Part shown: piece by piece, positions 22,257 to 33,640 of the stretch
Numbering within the stretch: the stretch's first letter is position 1
How the letters are laid out: each line of letters begins with the position of its first letter
Source of the DNA: Cephalopachus bancanus
Lineage: Eukaryota; Chordata; Mammalia; Primates; Tarsiidae
Direction of reading: 5' to 3'
NCBI GenBank assembly: GCA_027257055.1
Contig: JAPVLO010000206.1
Span: forward strand, 620,001 to 684,000
Length of the DNA: 64,000 nt
Program-made: the position numbers and the translations under genes
The notes under the pieces: model-generated
Databases searched by the model: none
The model's input: only the letters and a program-made list of their open reading frames with translations
What the model was told of the DNA's origin: nothing

Positions 22257-22848
22257 GCTCCCAGCTGCAGATCGCTCCCGCCCCGGAGAACTTCCTCATT
22301 TATTCTTCCCCGGCGCGCCCTCCCCGCTCCCCATCACAGGTTAATGGCTAGGCCCCGCTGGCCCAGGGACGCTGAGTTCAGGTGAGTCGGTTTAAGATCT
22401 CACAAGCCTCCTTAATAAGGACAACTGTGATGAGCCATGGATACCTTGAGAGCGAGGAGCTGCAAAATGACTAAAATCCTGAAAGATACTTCAGGTTGGA
22501 CAGGTAACTCTGAGGGTGCTGCTGGATGTTTGAGACTGTGAAAACAACATTTACCATAAAACGCCAGAAATTAGACCAGCAACTAAAATAATCTAAACAA
22601 ACATTGTCTTGTATCAGTAATGACTGCTGTTTGGTTGTTACCAATACAGATACTTTCAAGTTAGAAGAAATGGAAAGTGAAATCAAAAGCAAACACACAC
22701 ACACAAACCCATAAGCTGGAGAAGCAAGCTGAGGTAGACAAGATTCTCTAGCGAGTTTTGCTAAGTAATTGACCAGACATCCAAGAAATATTAAACACCT
22801 GCAGTCAACTAAAAATAAAATCCTAAGTCCCTATTGACTGAACAGAAC

Positions 22849-22868
22849 CCCACCCCACCCCACCCCAC
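22849..22868. repeat. (CACCC)n short tandem repeat
   Basis: Four copies of CACCC in the EPSTI1 upstream region. Confidence 0.85.
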
Positions 22869-23100
22869 CTTGGCCAAGAGAACCTTCAAAAACCTTAAAA
22901 CTTAGTTCCCAGTCATGATGGAATGGGAGATCAGACAGCCCACGTTTTATCCCCTTGTTGCCCCAGATCCAATAAATCGGCTGCTATCCCTTTGGCCAAT
23001 TAAAATAGGAGAGGGAGAAAAGGGAGTGTTTTCATTTCTATAACCAGGTTACAGGGAGATGGATCGGCATCACTGCCCGCAACACAAATTCATTCCTGTA

Positions 23101-23404
23101 ATTTTTTTTTTTTTTTTTTTTTTTTTGAGTCGGAGTCTCACTCTGTCGCCCAGGCTGGAGGGCAGTGGCACGCTCCCAGCCACTGCAGCCTTGACCTGCT
23201 GGGCTCCAGCGATCTTTCCGCCTCAGCCTTCCAAGTAGCTGGAACTACAGGCGTGCACTACCACACCCGGCTAGTTCTTGATTTATTGTAGAGACGAGGT
23301 CTTCACCAAGTTGCCTGGGTGGGTCTTGAACCCGCGGGTTCAGGCAATCCTCTCGCCTCAGCCTCCCAAAGTGTGGGATTACAGGTTGAGCCACCGAACC
23401 CGGC
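23101..23404 (-). mobile_element. Lineage-specific Alu
   Basis: Dimeric Alu. Target-site duplication TTCATTCCTGTA / TTCATTCCAGTA (23,089-23,100 and 23,405-23,416), one mismatch. Confidence 0.95.
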
Positions 23405-24084
23405 TTCATTCCAGTATTTATACCCAAAATTCATAGTCCTTCACCCACTCCGAGTTTGAAGCCTATGTAAGGGTTTAGCATGACCCAAGATTTACATTAA
23501 CAATATTTGATATATGACCACTGACATGACACAAAATCTCCTGGTCATGCTGACATTTTAGATAACATTTTGGAATTTACAATATTTTCTTTTACTGGAT
23601 TTTTAGAGGAAGGGGCAGACAATTGCAGTATTTGGATGGAAGGGAAAATATAATTGTAACAATCTTTTATTCCCAGAGCCCTAGCTTGTCACAGTCCAAT
23701 GTCCTTGTATTTGCAGATGGAGAGGAGGTGGGCAACGCCCACTCCAAGCTTTCAAACACACTCCAGTTGGCCTTGGTCCACTCTCCTAATCAGTAGGTGG
23801 TCTAGCTGGCCTTGCTGCTTCCTCTTCAGCACCAGCAATGGCTTACTAGATAAGAGTGGCCAGTCAGTCAGAAAAGACCATACTAGGAGAGGAGAAGCAG
23901 GAGGGAATAGGAAAAATGTACACTTTTGAATCCAAGCAGCTTTTACCTTCAGCCCAACTCAGCTACGAAAGAATGCATGTTTTTAAGTCTTTTCTAAATG
24001 ACTATTCTAATATAATGAAAATGGCCTCTTTTCAACCTCTAACACCCTCACACCTGGGGTTTAGACACCACAACTAACCAGCAT

Positions 24085-24745
24085 TAAGGTTAAAATAGAG
24101 ATCATAAGACTGACAGATGCTTTGTTGCCATAAGATACCAAATTATAAACAGAACCTAAGGTCATGCCAGGCAAGGGTTAAGTCACGCACTCCTACACTG
24201 AAAGAATAAACTATATTCTGACTGCCACAAGATTTTTCTTTTTCTCTAGCAGCTAAGCAAGCAATGACTTTGAGATAAGCAAAATTAAAACAATTACAAC
24301 TCATCCAACTCTCAGACACTGACTAACTGACCCCCTCTTCCACTAGCCGTAATTACAGTTTTCAATTAGACAAGAGACGGATTTCAGTAACTTTCTCCTG
24401 ATAAGAAAACCACCAACCATGGACTGGTTCTGGCTGGTTTACAGAGACTGCGCACTTGAAAGACTTCGTTGTCCTGAAAAGACCTTTTCATGTAGAGGGC
24501 CCAATTTAATACATATCAATGTTAATTCTCCACCCTAAGGTGAACATGGATCATATATAACATGCATGCTTGCTCAGTACACATGCAGCGGGACCACCTT
24601 CATGAATATTCATAGCTCCTCCTATAACCTGTTGAATATATATGATCAGTCAATCCTTTAGCATAAAGTTCCTACTTCAAAGCAGCCAGAGGCATGCTTC
24701 CCAGCCTGTGGGATGACCACCTTGCAGTCTGCAGCCCTTTCATAT
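24085..24745 (+). mobile_element. Probable solitary ERV LTR
   Basis: Resembles a class I ERV LTR: AGGCAAGGGTTAAGTCACGC, ACTAGCCGTAATTACAG, AATATTCATAGCTCCTCCTA, and GAGGCATGCTTCCCAGCCTG at the end. Family not assigned. Confidence 0.55.
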
Positions 24746-25199
24746 CTATAAATGTATAGATATTATCTGTGTGTTTTTAAAGTTAGCATTGTGTAATGAG
24801 GGTGTAGGGACTTCTAAAAATATGGATTTGCAAGACTCTTTCTGTAGGTCTAGGGGTGAGCTCTGGCGTCCATATTTTTCAAAAGCTCCCAGATGATGCT
24901 GATGTGTTCTGCTGATGTATTCTGTTGATGTGTTGATCACCATGGTCACAATGCTGGTTACACAAAGGTGAGTGAAGACTCTTCCCTCACATAACCTGTA
25001 TTCTAGGAGACAGGTACACAAATGTGAATGCCACTATGGAATAAATGAAATGACAGGCAGGTACGGAAGTAGGGATTAACCCTCTGATTAATTCAGGAAA
25101 AGGGACATTCAAGGATGACCCACAAAAGACACAAAAATTCACCAGGAAGAAGGAGCTGCTATAGCAGGGACTTGTGGCTTAAAATGACCTAATTCCAGC

Positions 25200-25810
25200 A
25201 TCCCAGGTGCAGACCAGAGAGCTACTTAAGTACTGGACTATCTTGTTTATATTATTGGTGCTTGAAAAGAAAGACAAATGCGGGTTTGATAGCTAATGAT
25301 AAAATGGAATTGGAGGGTGAGCAAGTGCTTGGAGTGAGACAGGAGAGACGGTAGTATAAAGTACCTGGTAGGAAAGGAAGTCTGGGTTAGAGCTCTGTGA
25401 AGTTGGTCAGAGGTTCTCAAATTTCAGTGAGCATCAGAATCATCTAGAGGGTGTGTTAAAACAGATTATTGGGCCCCAACTCTAGAGTTCCTGATTCAAT
25501 AGGTCTGGGTAGGGCCCAAAGATTTGCCTTTCGGACAAGTTCCCAGGTAATACCAAAGTTTGCAGTCCCAGGACCACCCTTTGGAAACCACTACTCTAGG
25601 CAATGTGGAAGCCACAGAAGACTTTTCAGTAGGGAAGTTATGTAATAATGGCTGTTTGAGAAAGTCAGCTCCTAGCAATATGAAAGGGAGATTGAAAGAT
25701 GAAGGAACTGAAATCCAGATGATAAATTAAGAGCCTAGTTATTATAATCTGGGTTAGAAATATAGATCTGAGCTAAGGCAATCTAGAATGCAGGGAGCAA
25801 AATCAAGACA
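25200..25810 (-). mobile_element. L2 (LINE-2) fragment with nested MER5A
   Basis: Diverged reverse L2 (GGAAGCCACAGAAGACTTTT, GAACTGAAATCCAGATG area) interrupted by the hAT element at 25,405-25,600. Confidence 0.55.
25405..25600 (+). mobile_element. MER5A (hAT-Charlie)
   Basis: GTTCTCAAATTTCAGTGAGC, ATTGGGCCCCAACTCTAGAG, GATTCAATAGGTCTGGGTAG and a terminal CTTTGGAAACCACTACT. Confidence 0.88.
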
Positions 25811-25905
25811 CTTCAAATGAAAGACTCACATAAATTTAAAAAAAAAAAACTAGATGCAAGGGAGAATTGAGCACCAGAAAGCAGCAGGGAGAAGAGGAGA
25901 CAGTT

Positions 25906-26191
25906 GTTTTTTTTTAATTGGAGCCTCACTCTGTCGCCCAGACTGGAGTGCAGTGGCCGCTCCCACCACCGCAGCCTCGACCTGCTGGGCTCCGGTGATC
26001 CTTCCACCTCAGCCTTCCAAGTAGCTGGAACTACAGGCATGTGCTACCACACCCGGCTAATTTTTTGATTTATTGTAGAGATGAGGTCTCGCCAAGTTGC
26101 CCAGGTGGGTCTCGAACTCGCGGCCTCAGGCAATCCGCTCACCTCAGCCTCCCAAAGTGCGGGATTACAGGCTGAGCCACCAAGCCCGTCT
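25906..26191 (-). mobile_element. Lineage-specific Alu
   Basis: Dimeric Alu flanked by GAGGAGACAGTT / GAGAAGACAGTT (25,894-25,905 and 26,192-26,203). Confidence 0.93.
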
Positions 26192-26203
26192 GAGAAGACA
26201 GTT

Positions 26204-26310
26204 TACTTTGAGACCAGCTTTGCCACATGACTGAGGCTAAAAAGTCTCCCAATTCCTAGAGGTGCAGTTTCCTTACCTGCAAAATGTGACAAGAAGTTAC
26301 AATACTTACC
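26204..26310 (+). mobile_element. MIR SINE fragment
   Basis: GCCACATGACTGAGGCTAAA, GTGCAGTTTCCTTACCTGCA. Confidence 0.55.
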
Positions 26311-26348
26311 TTGTGGGGCATTGTCGGGAATAAAGAAATCAACCACAG

Positions 26349-26560
26349 CAGTGTTCTCAAGGGGAATTGAATTTTCCTCTAGCAGACATTTGGCAATGCC
26401 TGGAGATAATTTTGATCCAGAAGCCTGGAAGAGGGTAGGTGCTATTAGCATCTAGCAGGTAGAGGCTAGTGATGCTCCTAAACATCCCACAATACACAGG
26501 TAAGCCCCCATAACAAGAAACTATCCTGCCCTAAATGTCAATTATAATGTCAAGGTATGC
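26349..26560 (+). mobile_element. MER20-like hAT-Charlie element
   Basis: CAGTGTTCTCAAGGGGAATT at the start, GACATTTGGCAATGCCTGGA, GGTAGAGGCTAGTGATGCTC and CCTAAATGTCAATTATAATG. Confidence 0.8.
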
Positions 26561-27208
26561 CTACGTGAAAGCCCCAGGAATTTGAGTTCTATTTTTATGA
26601 TGACTTTGTGGTTTTCTTCTGACTAGATAGGTGGCAGAACCATTAACTCAAAGGAAGGACAAGTTTTGGGGGATGGTGAAAGAGTATGTTTAGCAACAGT
26701 TGGGTTTGAGGTACCTGCAGGATGAGAAATACAGGTTTGGAGTCCAGCAAAAAGAGGACTAGTGTGGTCTTTCTGGAGGCCATCTTCTTCTACGTTGTTT
26801 CTGCTAGAAAAATACCACTGGAACTCTTGTTTTAGAAGAGAAAACAATTATTTTGGTGGTTGGAATGAATTTGAAGTTTAAGTAAGGGAAAACCCAAGTT
26901 GGGGAAAACCATTTCTCCTAAAGGAGCTAGTAACAGTGATGCTGATTTCAAGAACACACCTAGTTGGTCATATTTTTTACAACACAACCACACCACACAC
27001 CCAAGTTTCAAACCTGAGCTAGAAATACACAGTAACAGGCAAAATCTAAATTTCTAACTCTGTTTACTTCTTGTGTTGCCACATTCTCAAAGTACTTTTT
27101 AAAAGTGAATTGCAATAGACATCACAGGCTCCTTTAGAACGCTGAGAATGGATTATCATATCATCCATTTCCTTACCTTCTGTAGGTGTATTTGGTTAAG
27201 AATAAGAG

Positions 27209-27494
27209 CTGAGCCAGGCTTGGTGGCTCAGCCTGTAATCCCACGCCTTTGGGAGGCTGAAGTGAGTGGATTGCCTGAGCCCACAGGTTCGAGACCCTCC
27301 TGGGCAGGCGAAACCTCATCTCTACAATAAATCAAAAAATTAACCGGGCGTGGTAGCGCGCGTCTGTAGTTCCAGCTACTCGGAAAGCTGAGGCTGAAGG
27401 ATCGCCGGAGCCCAGCAGGTCGAGGCTGTGGTGGCCGGGAGCGGGCACTGCACTCCAGTCTGGGCGACAGAGTGAGACTCCAACTCAAAAAAAA
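27209..27494 (+). mobile_element. Lineage-specific Alu
   Basis: Dimeric Alu with perfect target-site duplication AAGAATAAGAG (27,198-27,208 and 27,495-27,505). Confidence 0.95.
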
Positions 27495-28120
27495 AAGAAT
27501 AAGAGTTTTACCAGAGCTGTTCTGGAGTATGTTACATACCTCCACTGCGGTGGCTGATGGAGAGAAGCAGAGGCAAGTAGGTAAGTCCTGCACCCCCATC
27601 CCTGCTTCAGTTAGGTACTTTTATCTTTCCTACATGCTGAAGTGCTGCCTAATTTTGTTTGGAGCAAGAATTCCATGGTTTTAAAAGTTTGAAAAATCAG
27701 TGTACTAGGCAATTACCTAGAAATATGCTTTATGCTTTAAGGGACATGGGAAAGACCTGAAATCTAGTGAGATTGTTAGATTGCCTGAAATTTGACCAAT
27801 TAGAAATTCATTTAGGAAATGGTTTTCTTTTCAAATATAACTGCCTCTGGGAAATACTCGTTTATTTGTTCCTTTAGGTATATGAGTTTAATCTGAGCAA
27901 AAGACATTTTGCTTGGGGAAAAGGGAAGCTACATGAAAAGAAAGAGCATTCAAAAAGTTGTGCAAAGGAAAATGTGAAATGAGTCATTGTTGGGGAATGG
28001 AAATTCAGGAATACAATGAGCAATTCTGGCAGCCCTGTTAGCTTTGAAAGTGAAGAAAGTTTACCAATTTGTTTTACTGCTATCATGGCCAAGTGTGTCT
28101 TTATCATCCAAGAAAATAAG

Positions 28121-28176
28121 TGGCGACAGAGTGAGACTCCAACTCAAAAAAGAAAAGAAAAGAAAAGAAAAGAAAT
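28121..28176 (+). mobile_element. Extremely 5'-truncated Alu tail
   Basis: Only the last ~26 bases of an Alu (GGCGACAGAGTGAGACTCC...) followed by a tail decayed to (GAAAA)n. Confidence 0.8.
28148..28176. repeat. (GAAAA)n tract
   Basis: Pentanucleotide repeat derived from the tail of the truncated Alu at 28,121. Confidence 0.85.
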
Positions 28177-28196
28177 GGCAATATCTATCTGATTTT

Positions 28197-28492
28197 TTTT
28201 TTTTTTTTTTTTTGAGTTGGAGTCTCACTCTGTCACCCAGACTGGAGTGCAGTGGCCGCTCCCGGCCACCGCAGCCTCAACCTGCTGGGCTCCAGCGACC
28301 TTCCGCCTCAGCCTTCCAAGTAACTGGAACTACAGGTGCTTGCTACTACACCCAGCTAATTTTTTTGATTTATTGTAGAGATGAGGTCTTGCCAAGTTGG
28401 CCAGGTGGGTCTCAAACCCGCAGGCTCAGGCAATCCACTCACTTCAGCCTCCCAAAGGCGTGGGATTACAGGCTGAGCCACCAAGCCCGGCT
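28197..28492 (-). mobile_element. Lineage-specific Alu
   Basis: Dimeric Alu flanked by TATCTATCTGATTTTT on both sides (from 28,182 and from 28,493). Confidence 0.95.
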
Positions 28493-28769
28493 TATCTATC
28501 TGATTTTTAAATTGGTTGCCTTAGATTACTTCTTCATTAGTGTGTATAAATACATAGAGAGATACATAATCTCTAAGACTTTTCTTGTCATAAAATGTCT
28601 TGAAAAATATTAGATTTTGAAAATTCTAAAAAGCTACACTTCCTTAAATTTAAGTATTTAGTGGAAAGTTGAGTTAATCCAATAGATTTGGGACAGCAGT
28701 TATCCTAAAGTTTTTATTGTCTCTTCTAATAAAGTTATGTAAAACTCACCTAATACTTGGTATCTTTTC

Positions 28770-28771
<2 letters not shown>

Positions 28772-28826
<55 letters not shown>

Positions 28827-28837
28827 GAGAGAGAGAG
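28772..28837. repeat. (TG)n microsatellite with (GA)n end
   Basis: 25 uninterrupted TG units (28,772-28,821) followed by a GA tract to about 28,837. Likely polymorphic. Confidence 0.97.
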
Positions 28838-28878
28838 AATATTTGTATTATGACAATTTGGGAAATTCTTCAAATTCT

Positions 28879-29251
28879 TTTTTTTTTTTCTTTTTTTGTA
28901 GACAGGGACTCACTCTGTTGCCCAGGTTTTTTATTTAATTATTTATTATTATTATTATTATTATTATTTTGAGTTGGAGTCTCACTTCGTCGCTCAGGCT
29001 GGAGTGTACTAGCACACTCATGGCCACCCCAGCGTCAACCTGCTGGCCTCAGGTAATCCTTTCACCTCAACCTTCCAAGTAGCCGGAACAACAGGCGCAT
29101 GCTACCATGCCGGGCTAATTTTTTTATTTACCGTAGAGTTAAGGTCTCGCCAAGTTGTCTGGGCTGGTCTTGAACCTGCGGGCTCAGGCGATCCACTCAC
29201 TTCAGCCTCCCAAAGTGCTGGGATTACAGGTAAGAGTCACTGTGCCTGGCC
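28879..29251 (-). mobile_element. Composite Alu with duplicated tail end
   Basis: A perfect 16-bp duplication AAATTCTTCAAATTCT (28,863-28,878 and 29,252-29,267) encloses about 373 bp. The left part has a T tail plus CTCACTCTGTTGCCCAGG. A second T/ATT-rich tail and a full Alu body follow. Confidence 0.88.
28938..28969. repeat. (ATT)n tract inside the composite Alu tail
   Basis: About nine ATT units within the T-rich tail of the Alu at 28,879-29,251. Confidence 0.9.
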
Positions 29252-29429
29252 AAATTCTTCAAATTCTACAACAGAATTGGGAATGCTACAACTGTAAGTC
29301 ACCATAAGTTTATGCAAGAAATAGTTTTTTGAATGATAAGCATGTCTCTCTCACTGTGTCATACTGGAACTACAGTGATGAACAGAGAGAACCTTGTTAC
29401 TCTAGCTTCATGTTTAAGATCTTCTAAAC

Positions 29430-29560
29430 ATTTCATTTTAAACAAGGAAACACAAACTTAGAGAAACCAAATAACCTGCAAGCATTGTGTACAGATTAGT
29501 GACAGAGGCAGAACTTGAATTTAGATCTTCAGAGTTCCAAGTCTAGCTTTTTACATTTTG
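29430..29560 (-). mobile_element. MIR SINE
   Basis: Reverse MIR: AACAAGGAAACACAAACTTA and CAGAGGCAGAACTTGAATTT. Confidence 0.7.
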
Positions 29561-29723
29561 GAAAACAATTGGGACAAAATATCTCTTTTGACAAAATTCC
29601 GAATTTGGAATGTTTTTCACCTATTGTCAATTTCCCAATGAGCAACTGTGTATTATTTTTCAAAGTCAAAATGGTTACATCAAAGTTTCTAAACTTACCA
29701 GAATCAACATTAATAAAAACCTT

Positions 29724-29983
29724 CCTTTGGGAGGCTGAGGTGAATGGATTGCCTGAGCCCGCGGGTTCGAGACCCGCCTGGGCAACGAGACCTGATCTCT
29801 ACAATAAATCAAAAAATCAGCCGGGCGTGGTAGCGCATGCCTGTAATTCCGGCTACTTGGAAGGCTGAGGCGGAAGGATCCCTGGAGCCCAGCAGGTCGA
29901 GGCTGCGGTGGCCGGAAGTGGCCACTGCACTCCAGTCTGGGCAACAGAGTGAGACTCCAACTCAAAAAAATAAATAAATAAGT
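29724..29983 (+). mobile_element. 5'-truncated lineage-specific Alu
   Basis: Begins at CTTTGGGAGGCTGAGGTG and continues to the AAATAAATAAATAAG tail; about 25 bp of the 5' end is missing. Confidence 0.92.
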
Positions 29984-30659
29984 ACCTTAGCACTTCAATA
30001 TTTACCCCTACAATTACATGATCAAATGATTTCTACAATAACAGTGCTTTATACAACTTGTTAGAATTTTGTGAATAGCAAACATGCTAAGTTTGGATTA
30101 AGGTGTCTTTAAAAAAAAAGCAAGTGTTAAATTAGTGAGCTTCATAGTGTAGCACAAAGAATTGCACTTGAAAATAAAAAAGTATACATTTGTTCTTTCT
30201 ATATTGAGAATGACAATAAATACCGTCACTTGGTGAAATGAGGAATGTAGAAATGTGCTTTAAATACTTCCTATCCTTAGGTAGGTGGCTGAATTTCCTT
30301 GTTTATAAATTCAAATCTGAGGAATAAATAGCAGCTGCCATCTCTGGATTCTAACACTGTAGTAGTTGTCATAAGATCTCTGCTGGCTATAGGGATGGAA
30401 GAAATTTCCCTTAACTTTGGGGAAAGTTCTGTAGATTCCATTGGAGGCATTGGCAGGGAGATCCCCTGAAGGGTTTCTATAGCTGTGATAAATGAATCAA
30501 ACAGAAACTCCTCGAAGCACTGTTCATTTTTTTACCCAACGCCTGTACCTTTTCCAAAAATGTCCCTTCTTAGGGAACTCCTAATCGTTCTAATGTTTTA
30601 ACTCTAAGTCAACACTTTTGTGAGCTTCCCAGCCCTTTGTCAATATCACCAGGTATGTA

Positions 30660-30825
30660 AGAGAATATGAGACACAGTGGAAAAAGCAATGACCACAAAG
30701 GCGGAAGACGAGCTTGAGACCTGGCAAAGCCTTTCAAAGAGTTTTGTAATCACAGGCAACCATTGAAACTTTCTAAACTTTGGTTGCCTCATTTGTAAGA
30801 TGGAAATATTAATCATAATAATCTC
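30660..30825 (+). mobile_element. MIR SINE
   Basis: ACAGTGGAAAAAGCAATGACC, GGTTGCCTCATTTGTAAGAT. Confidence 0.65.
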
Positions 30826-31599
30826 ACCTGTCCAATCCAGCTTTTAGAATTTTGTGAGGGCCATAAATTGTACCTTGATGCAATATAAATAAATGGATGT
30901 TATTATTTTTGAGCAGTCAATGCCAGAGCTTTATATATTTTTTCTAATAATACTTAAATTTGTCCTCGAAGAATTCTTAACTTCAGTTCCAGTGACTTTT
31001 TGGCTTTCAATTGCTAAAACATTGCAGAGCTATGTCCTTAGTGTATTTTATCTTGAAATTCCTTTCAGAATAGAAACAAAGTAGTATTTATAGTTTTACT
31101 TACAAGCAAAGAAATGCCTGGCACAGGGGTACAGTTTCCAGTGAAACTAGAACTCTGTTATCGTAACTGGAAGGCACTGAGCACTTGGTAGACATTTTGT
31201 GACACTGTTCCATATTTATATCTTCTGGAAGCTGAAAGAGTTTCATTTCTATGGGTAAAGCCTTGGGTTCTCCTGTATGACTTAACTTAGTGAAGGAGTC
31301 CTAGAAGGAATTGCCATGACCTTTGGTGTTTCTAGCACTGGGATTTTGGTTGGGATTCTTCACAGGCACACCACACGGGGGTTAGAGTTCAAGATCTTTC
31401 TAAATAGTCCACAGCAGCCCACCAACTATATGACTCCTCTCTTTGAGTTACCAATAGGACAATCCTGACAAAGGAAGAATGAGAAAAATGGTTAAGATAA
31501 TGAAGTTACCTGCAGTTTGAAGAAAGTGAGTGATTCCTACATTGTCTGCAAATGCAGGACGGTTCTCAAGGTGGTCTTGGACCAGCCCAGCTCTTTCTC

Positions 31600-32130
31600 A
31601 TGTCTTGCTTGTAGTTTTCAAGCATACCTGTAGAAAGTGCTGGGAATGCAATGCCCTGAGATAGGGAGGAACTGCCCGAAATAGCCCAGGCCTTGTTACC
31701 GTCCTTCCTAGGGAATGTAACATCTTGAGTTAGGGAAGAACTGACTGGAACAGCCCAGGTCTTATTACTAACCCTCCTAGAGCATGTAACTTCTTGAGGA
31801 ACTGAGACAGCCTGAGCTTTGCTCCTCTCTCTGCTAGATGCAGGATGTCCTTCACAGTGTTGCCCCGTGGCTCACATGGTCCCTGAAGCATACATCCCAC
31901 GGCAGGCTGCCTTTCAAGATACCTCAGCTATGGTGAAAAGAGGGGCATGCACAGTCAAGACTCCATCTGTCATGGGAAACTTTCTTGAGCATTGGGGGAC
32001 CAATAGATATGAGACTCCTTCTGTCGCTTGCTGTCTATTTGTAAGTAATAAACCCTCTTCATATAAACTTGTGTGTCATTGTGTTCTGTCTTACTGTACT
32101 CAGAAAAATATGTTTCTGGGGACCCTAAAC
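31600..32130 (+). mobile_element. Probable solitary ERV LTR with internal repeats
   Basis: Ends with AATAAACCCTCTTCATATA followed by CTTGTGTGTCATTGTGTTC, a typical LTR polyadenylation region. The 5' part holds a ~70-bp tandem repeat (31,641-31,836). Family not assigned. Confidence 0.55.
31641..31836. repeat. ~70-bp tandem repeat, 2.8 copies
   Basis: Units start TGGGAATGCA / GGGAATGTAA / GAGCATGTAA at 31,641, 31,711 and 31,780. Each contains a GAGNTAGGGA(A/G)GAACTG-like and ACAGCCCAGG-like core; the third is partial. Confidence 0.75.
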
Positions 32131-32279
32131 ACTAGCCCAGGTTGCAGTGGGCCTAAGTATACCTCTATTTGAGGTAGTTGACACAGTGATGATGTTTACT
32201 ATTCTCCACACAGTGAGCGTCCTCCCTTAGAATTGGGCCTTAGCGAACTTTCTTCACAGCTAAGAGCTTGCTGCTCAAG

Positions 32280-32520
32280 TTTCTGGCTTTGTCTGATAGT
32301 CCTGTATTTAGATCTTGGCTCTACCACCTACAACTGAGTGACTTTGGGCAAATTATTGAACCTCTCAGGGCCTCAGTTTCTTCAACTGTAAGATGTGAAT
32401 AATAGTTACATGACCTAATGAATAGTGTTGTTGTACACATTCGGTAAATACAAAATACATGTGTCATGTATCCAATATTGTATACTCAATAAATGTAGTG
32501 ATCATTATTATTTAAGCTCC
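32280..32520 (+). mobile_element. MIR SINE
   Basis: CTTGGCTCTACCACCTACAA, GTGACTTTGGGCAAATTATT, CTCAGTTTCTTCAACTGTAA and CTCAATAAATGTAG; nearly full length. Confidence 0.85.
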
Positions 32521-32715
32521 CAAAACATAAAGTGAGAAAGACAAAATACTTGAACAAGCACTTTACACACAAAAATATACCCAAATGACTGATAAATATG
32601 TGAAAATGAACTTTACTTCATTTGTCATAGAGGAAACACAAAATTATAATAAGATATTTCTATGCCCCCAACAAAATGATTAATTATGGGCAAGGAAGTG
32701 AAACAACTAAAATTC

Positions 32716-32848
32716 CTTTTTTTTTTTTTTCTATAGAGATGGACTCTTTCTATACTGCCCTGGCTGGTCTCAAACTCCAGGCCTCAAGGAATCCTCCCAC
32801 CTTGGCCTCCCAAAGTTCTGGGATTACAGGCATAAGCCACTGGGCCTA
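32716..32848 (-). mobile_element. Alu monomer fragment
   Basis: T tail, then a left-monomer-type half element (CTCAAACTCCAGGCCTC ... GGGATTACAGGCATAAGCC). Confidence 0.82.
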
Positions 32849-33354
32849 CAGTGTAATATTATATATAAGGAAGTATTATATTTGTCATTCTGTAAGTACT
32901 AGTTGGCCATTATCTTACTTCCTCAGGACATTTCCAGGCATCGTTAGTACTTTTGTGTAACCCCTCCCACTTAGGTAACATATTAAACTTTAACTCAGCT
33001 GCAATAGTAGAGAATTAAGATAACTGTGGTTTAAGCAGCTTGGAAGTTTCCTCTTACGTTTATGCTTGCCAGGGCTAGTATGATGACTCCATGGTGTAAG
33101 GGGTCTAGGTTTCTCCAACTGAGTTGCTCTGTCTTCTCTGGGTGTTGCCCTTATCTGCATCCAACACATACACAATCCAACCAGGGAGAAGGGGGGAAAG
33201 AAAACTGGAGAGCAAGTCCATACCCTTTATGGGCATAACCTGAAGACTGCACTTATTGCTTTTACTTATGCTTCACTGGCCAACATTTAGTTGAATGACC
33301 AAATCCAGTCACAAAGAGACCAAGAAATGTGGTCTTAATTAGATGTAGGCATAC

Positions 33355-33640
33355 TATATCTAGCTAGCCTCTAAAGTGGCCTCCATTGATACTTGCCTCT
33401 GGGCATTCATGTGCTTATGCTGTTTCCTCCAACCCTGAACGGGATTGCCTGGTACAACCTCCAGCCTCTACCAAGATCACTACAACCCTAGCAGATACCT
33501 TGATTGCAACCTGAGTGAAAAACATGCAGCTAAGCTGCTCCTAAATTTCCGAATCATAGAAAGTGTTTGAGAAAATATGTTTAATGTTGTTTTAATGTTG
33601 GGGCAATTTGTTACACAGCAATAGATAATGAAGACAAGTA
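33355..33640 (+). mobile_element. MLT1-like MaLR LTR, internally deleted
   Basis: GCCTCTAAAGTGGCCTCC at the start, ATACCTTGATTGCAACCTG in the middle, and TTTGTTACACAGCAATAGAT at the end match MaLR LTR landmarks. Confidence 0.7.

Larger units (their letters stand above)
21860..22390. promoter_or_regulatory. EPSTI1 CpG-rich promoter region
   Basis: A GC-rich block with many CpGs, unlike its AT-rich flanks, covers exon 1 and the upstream 250 bp. It holds an ISRE (22,243-22,256) and a GC box within CTCCCGCCCCGG near 22,265-22,285. No clear TATA box is seen upstream of the ATG. The transcription start was not determined and probably lies between 22,150 and 22,260. Confidence 0.7.

Noticed and set aside
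21791..22351. 186-codon plus-strand frame over EPSTI1 exon 1
   Set aside because: The minus-strand frame matches EPSTI1 and has a donor; the plus frame is its shadow in GC-rich DNA.
28044..28613. 189-codon frame with [18 protein letters not shown]
   Set aside because: Translated Alu sequence, as are similar frames at 17,287, 20,032, 27,228, 29,675 and 57,217.
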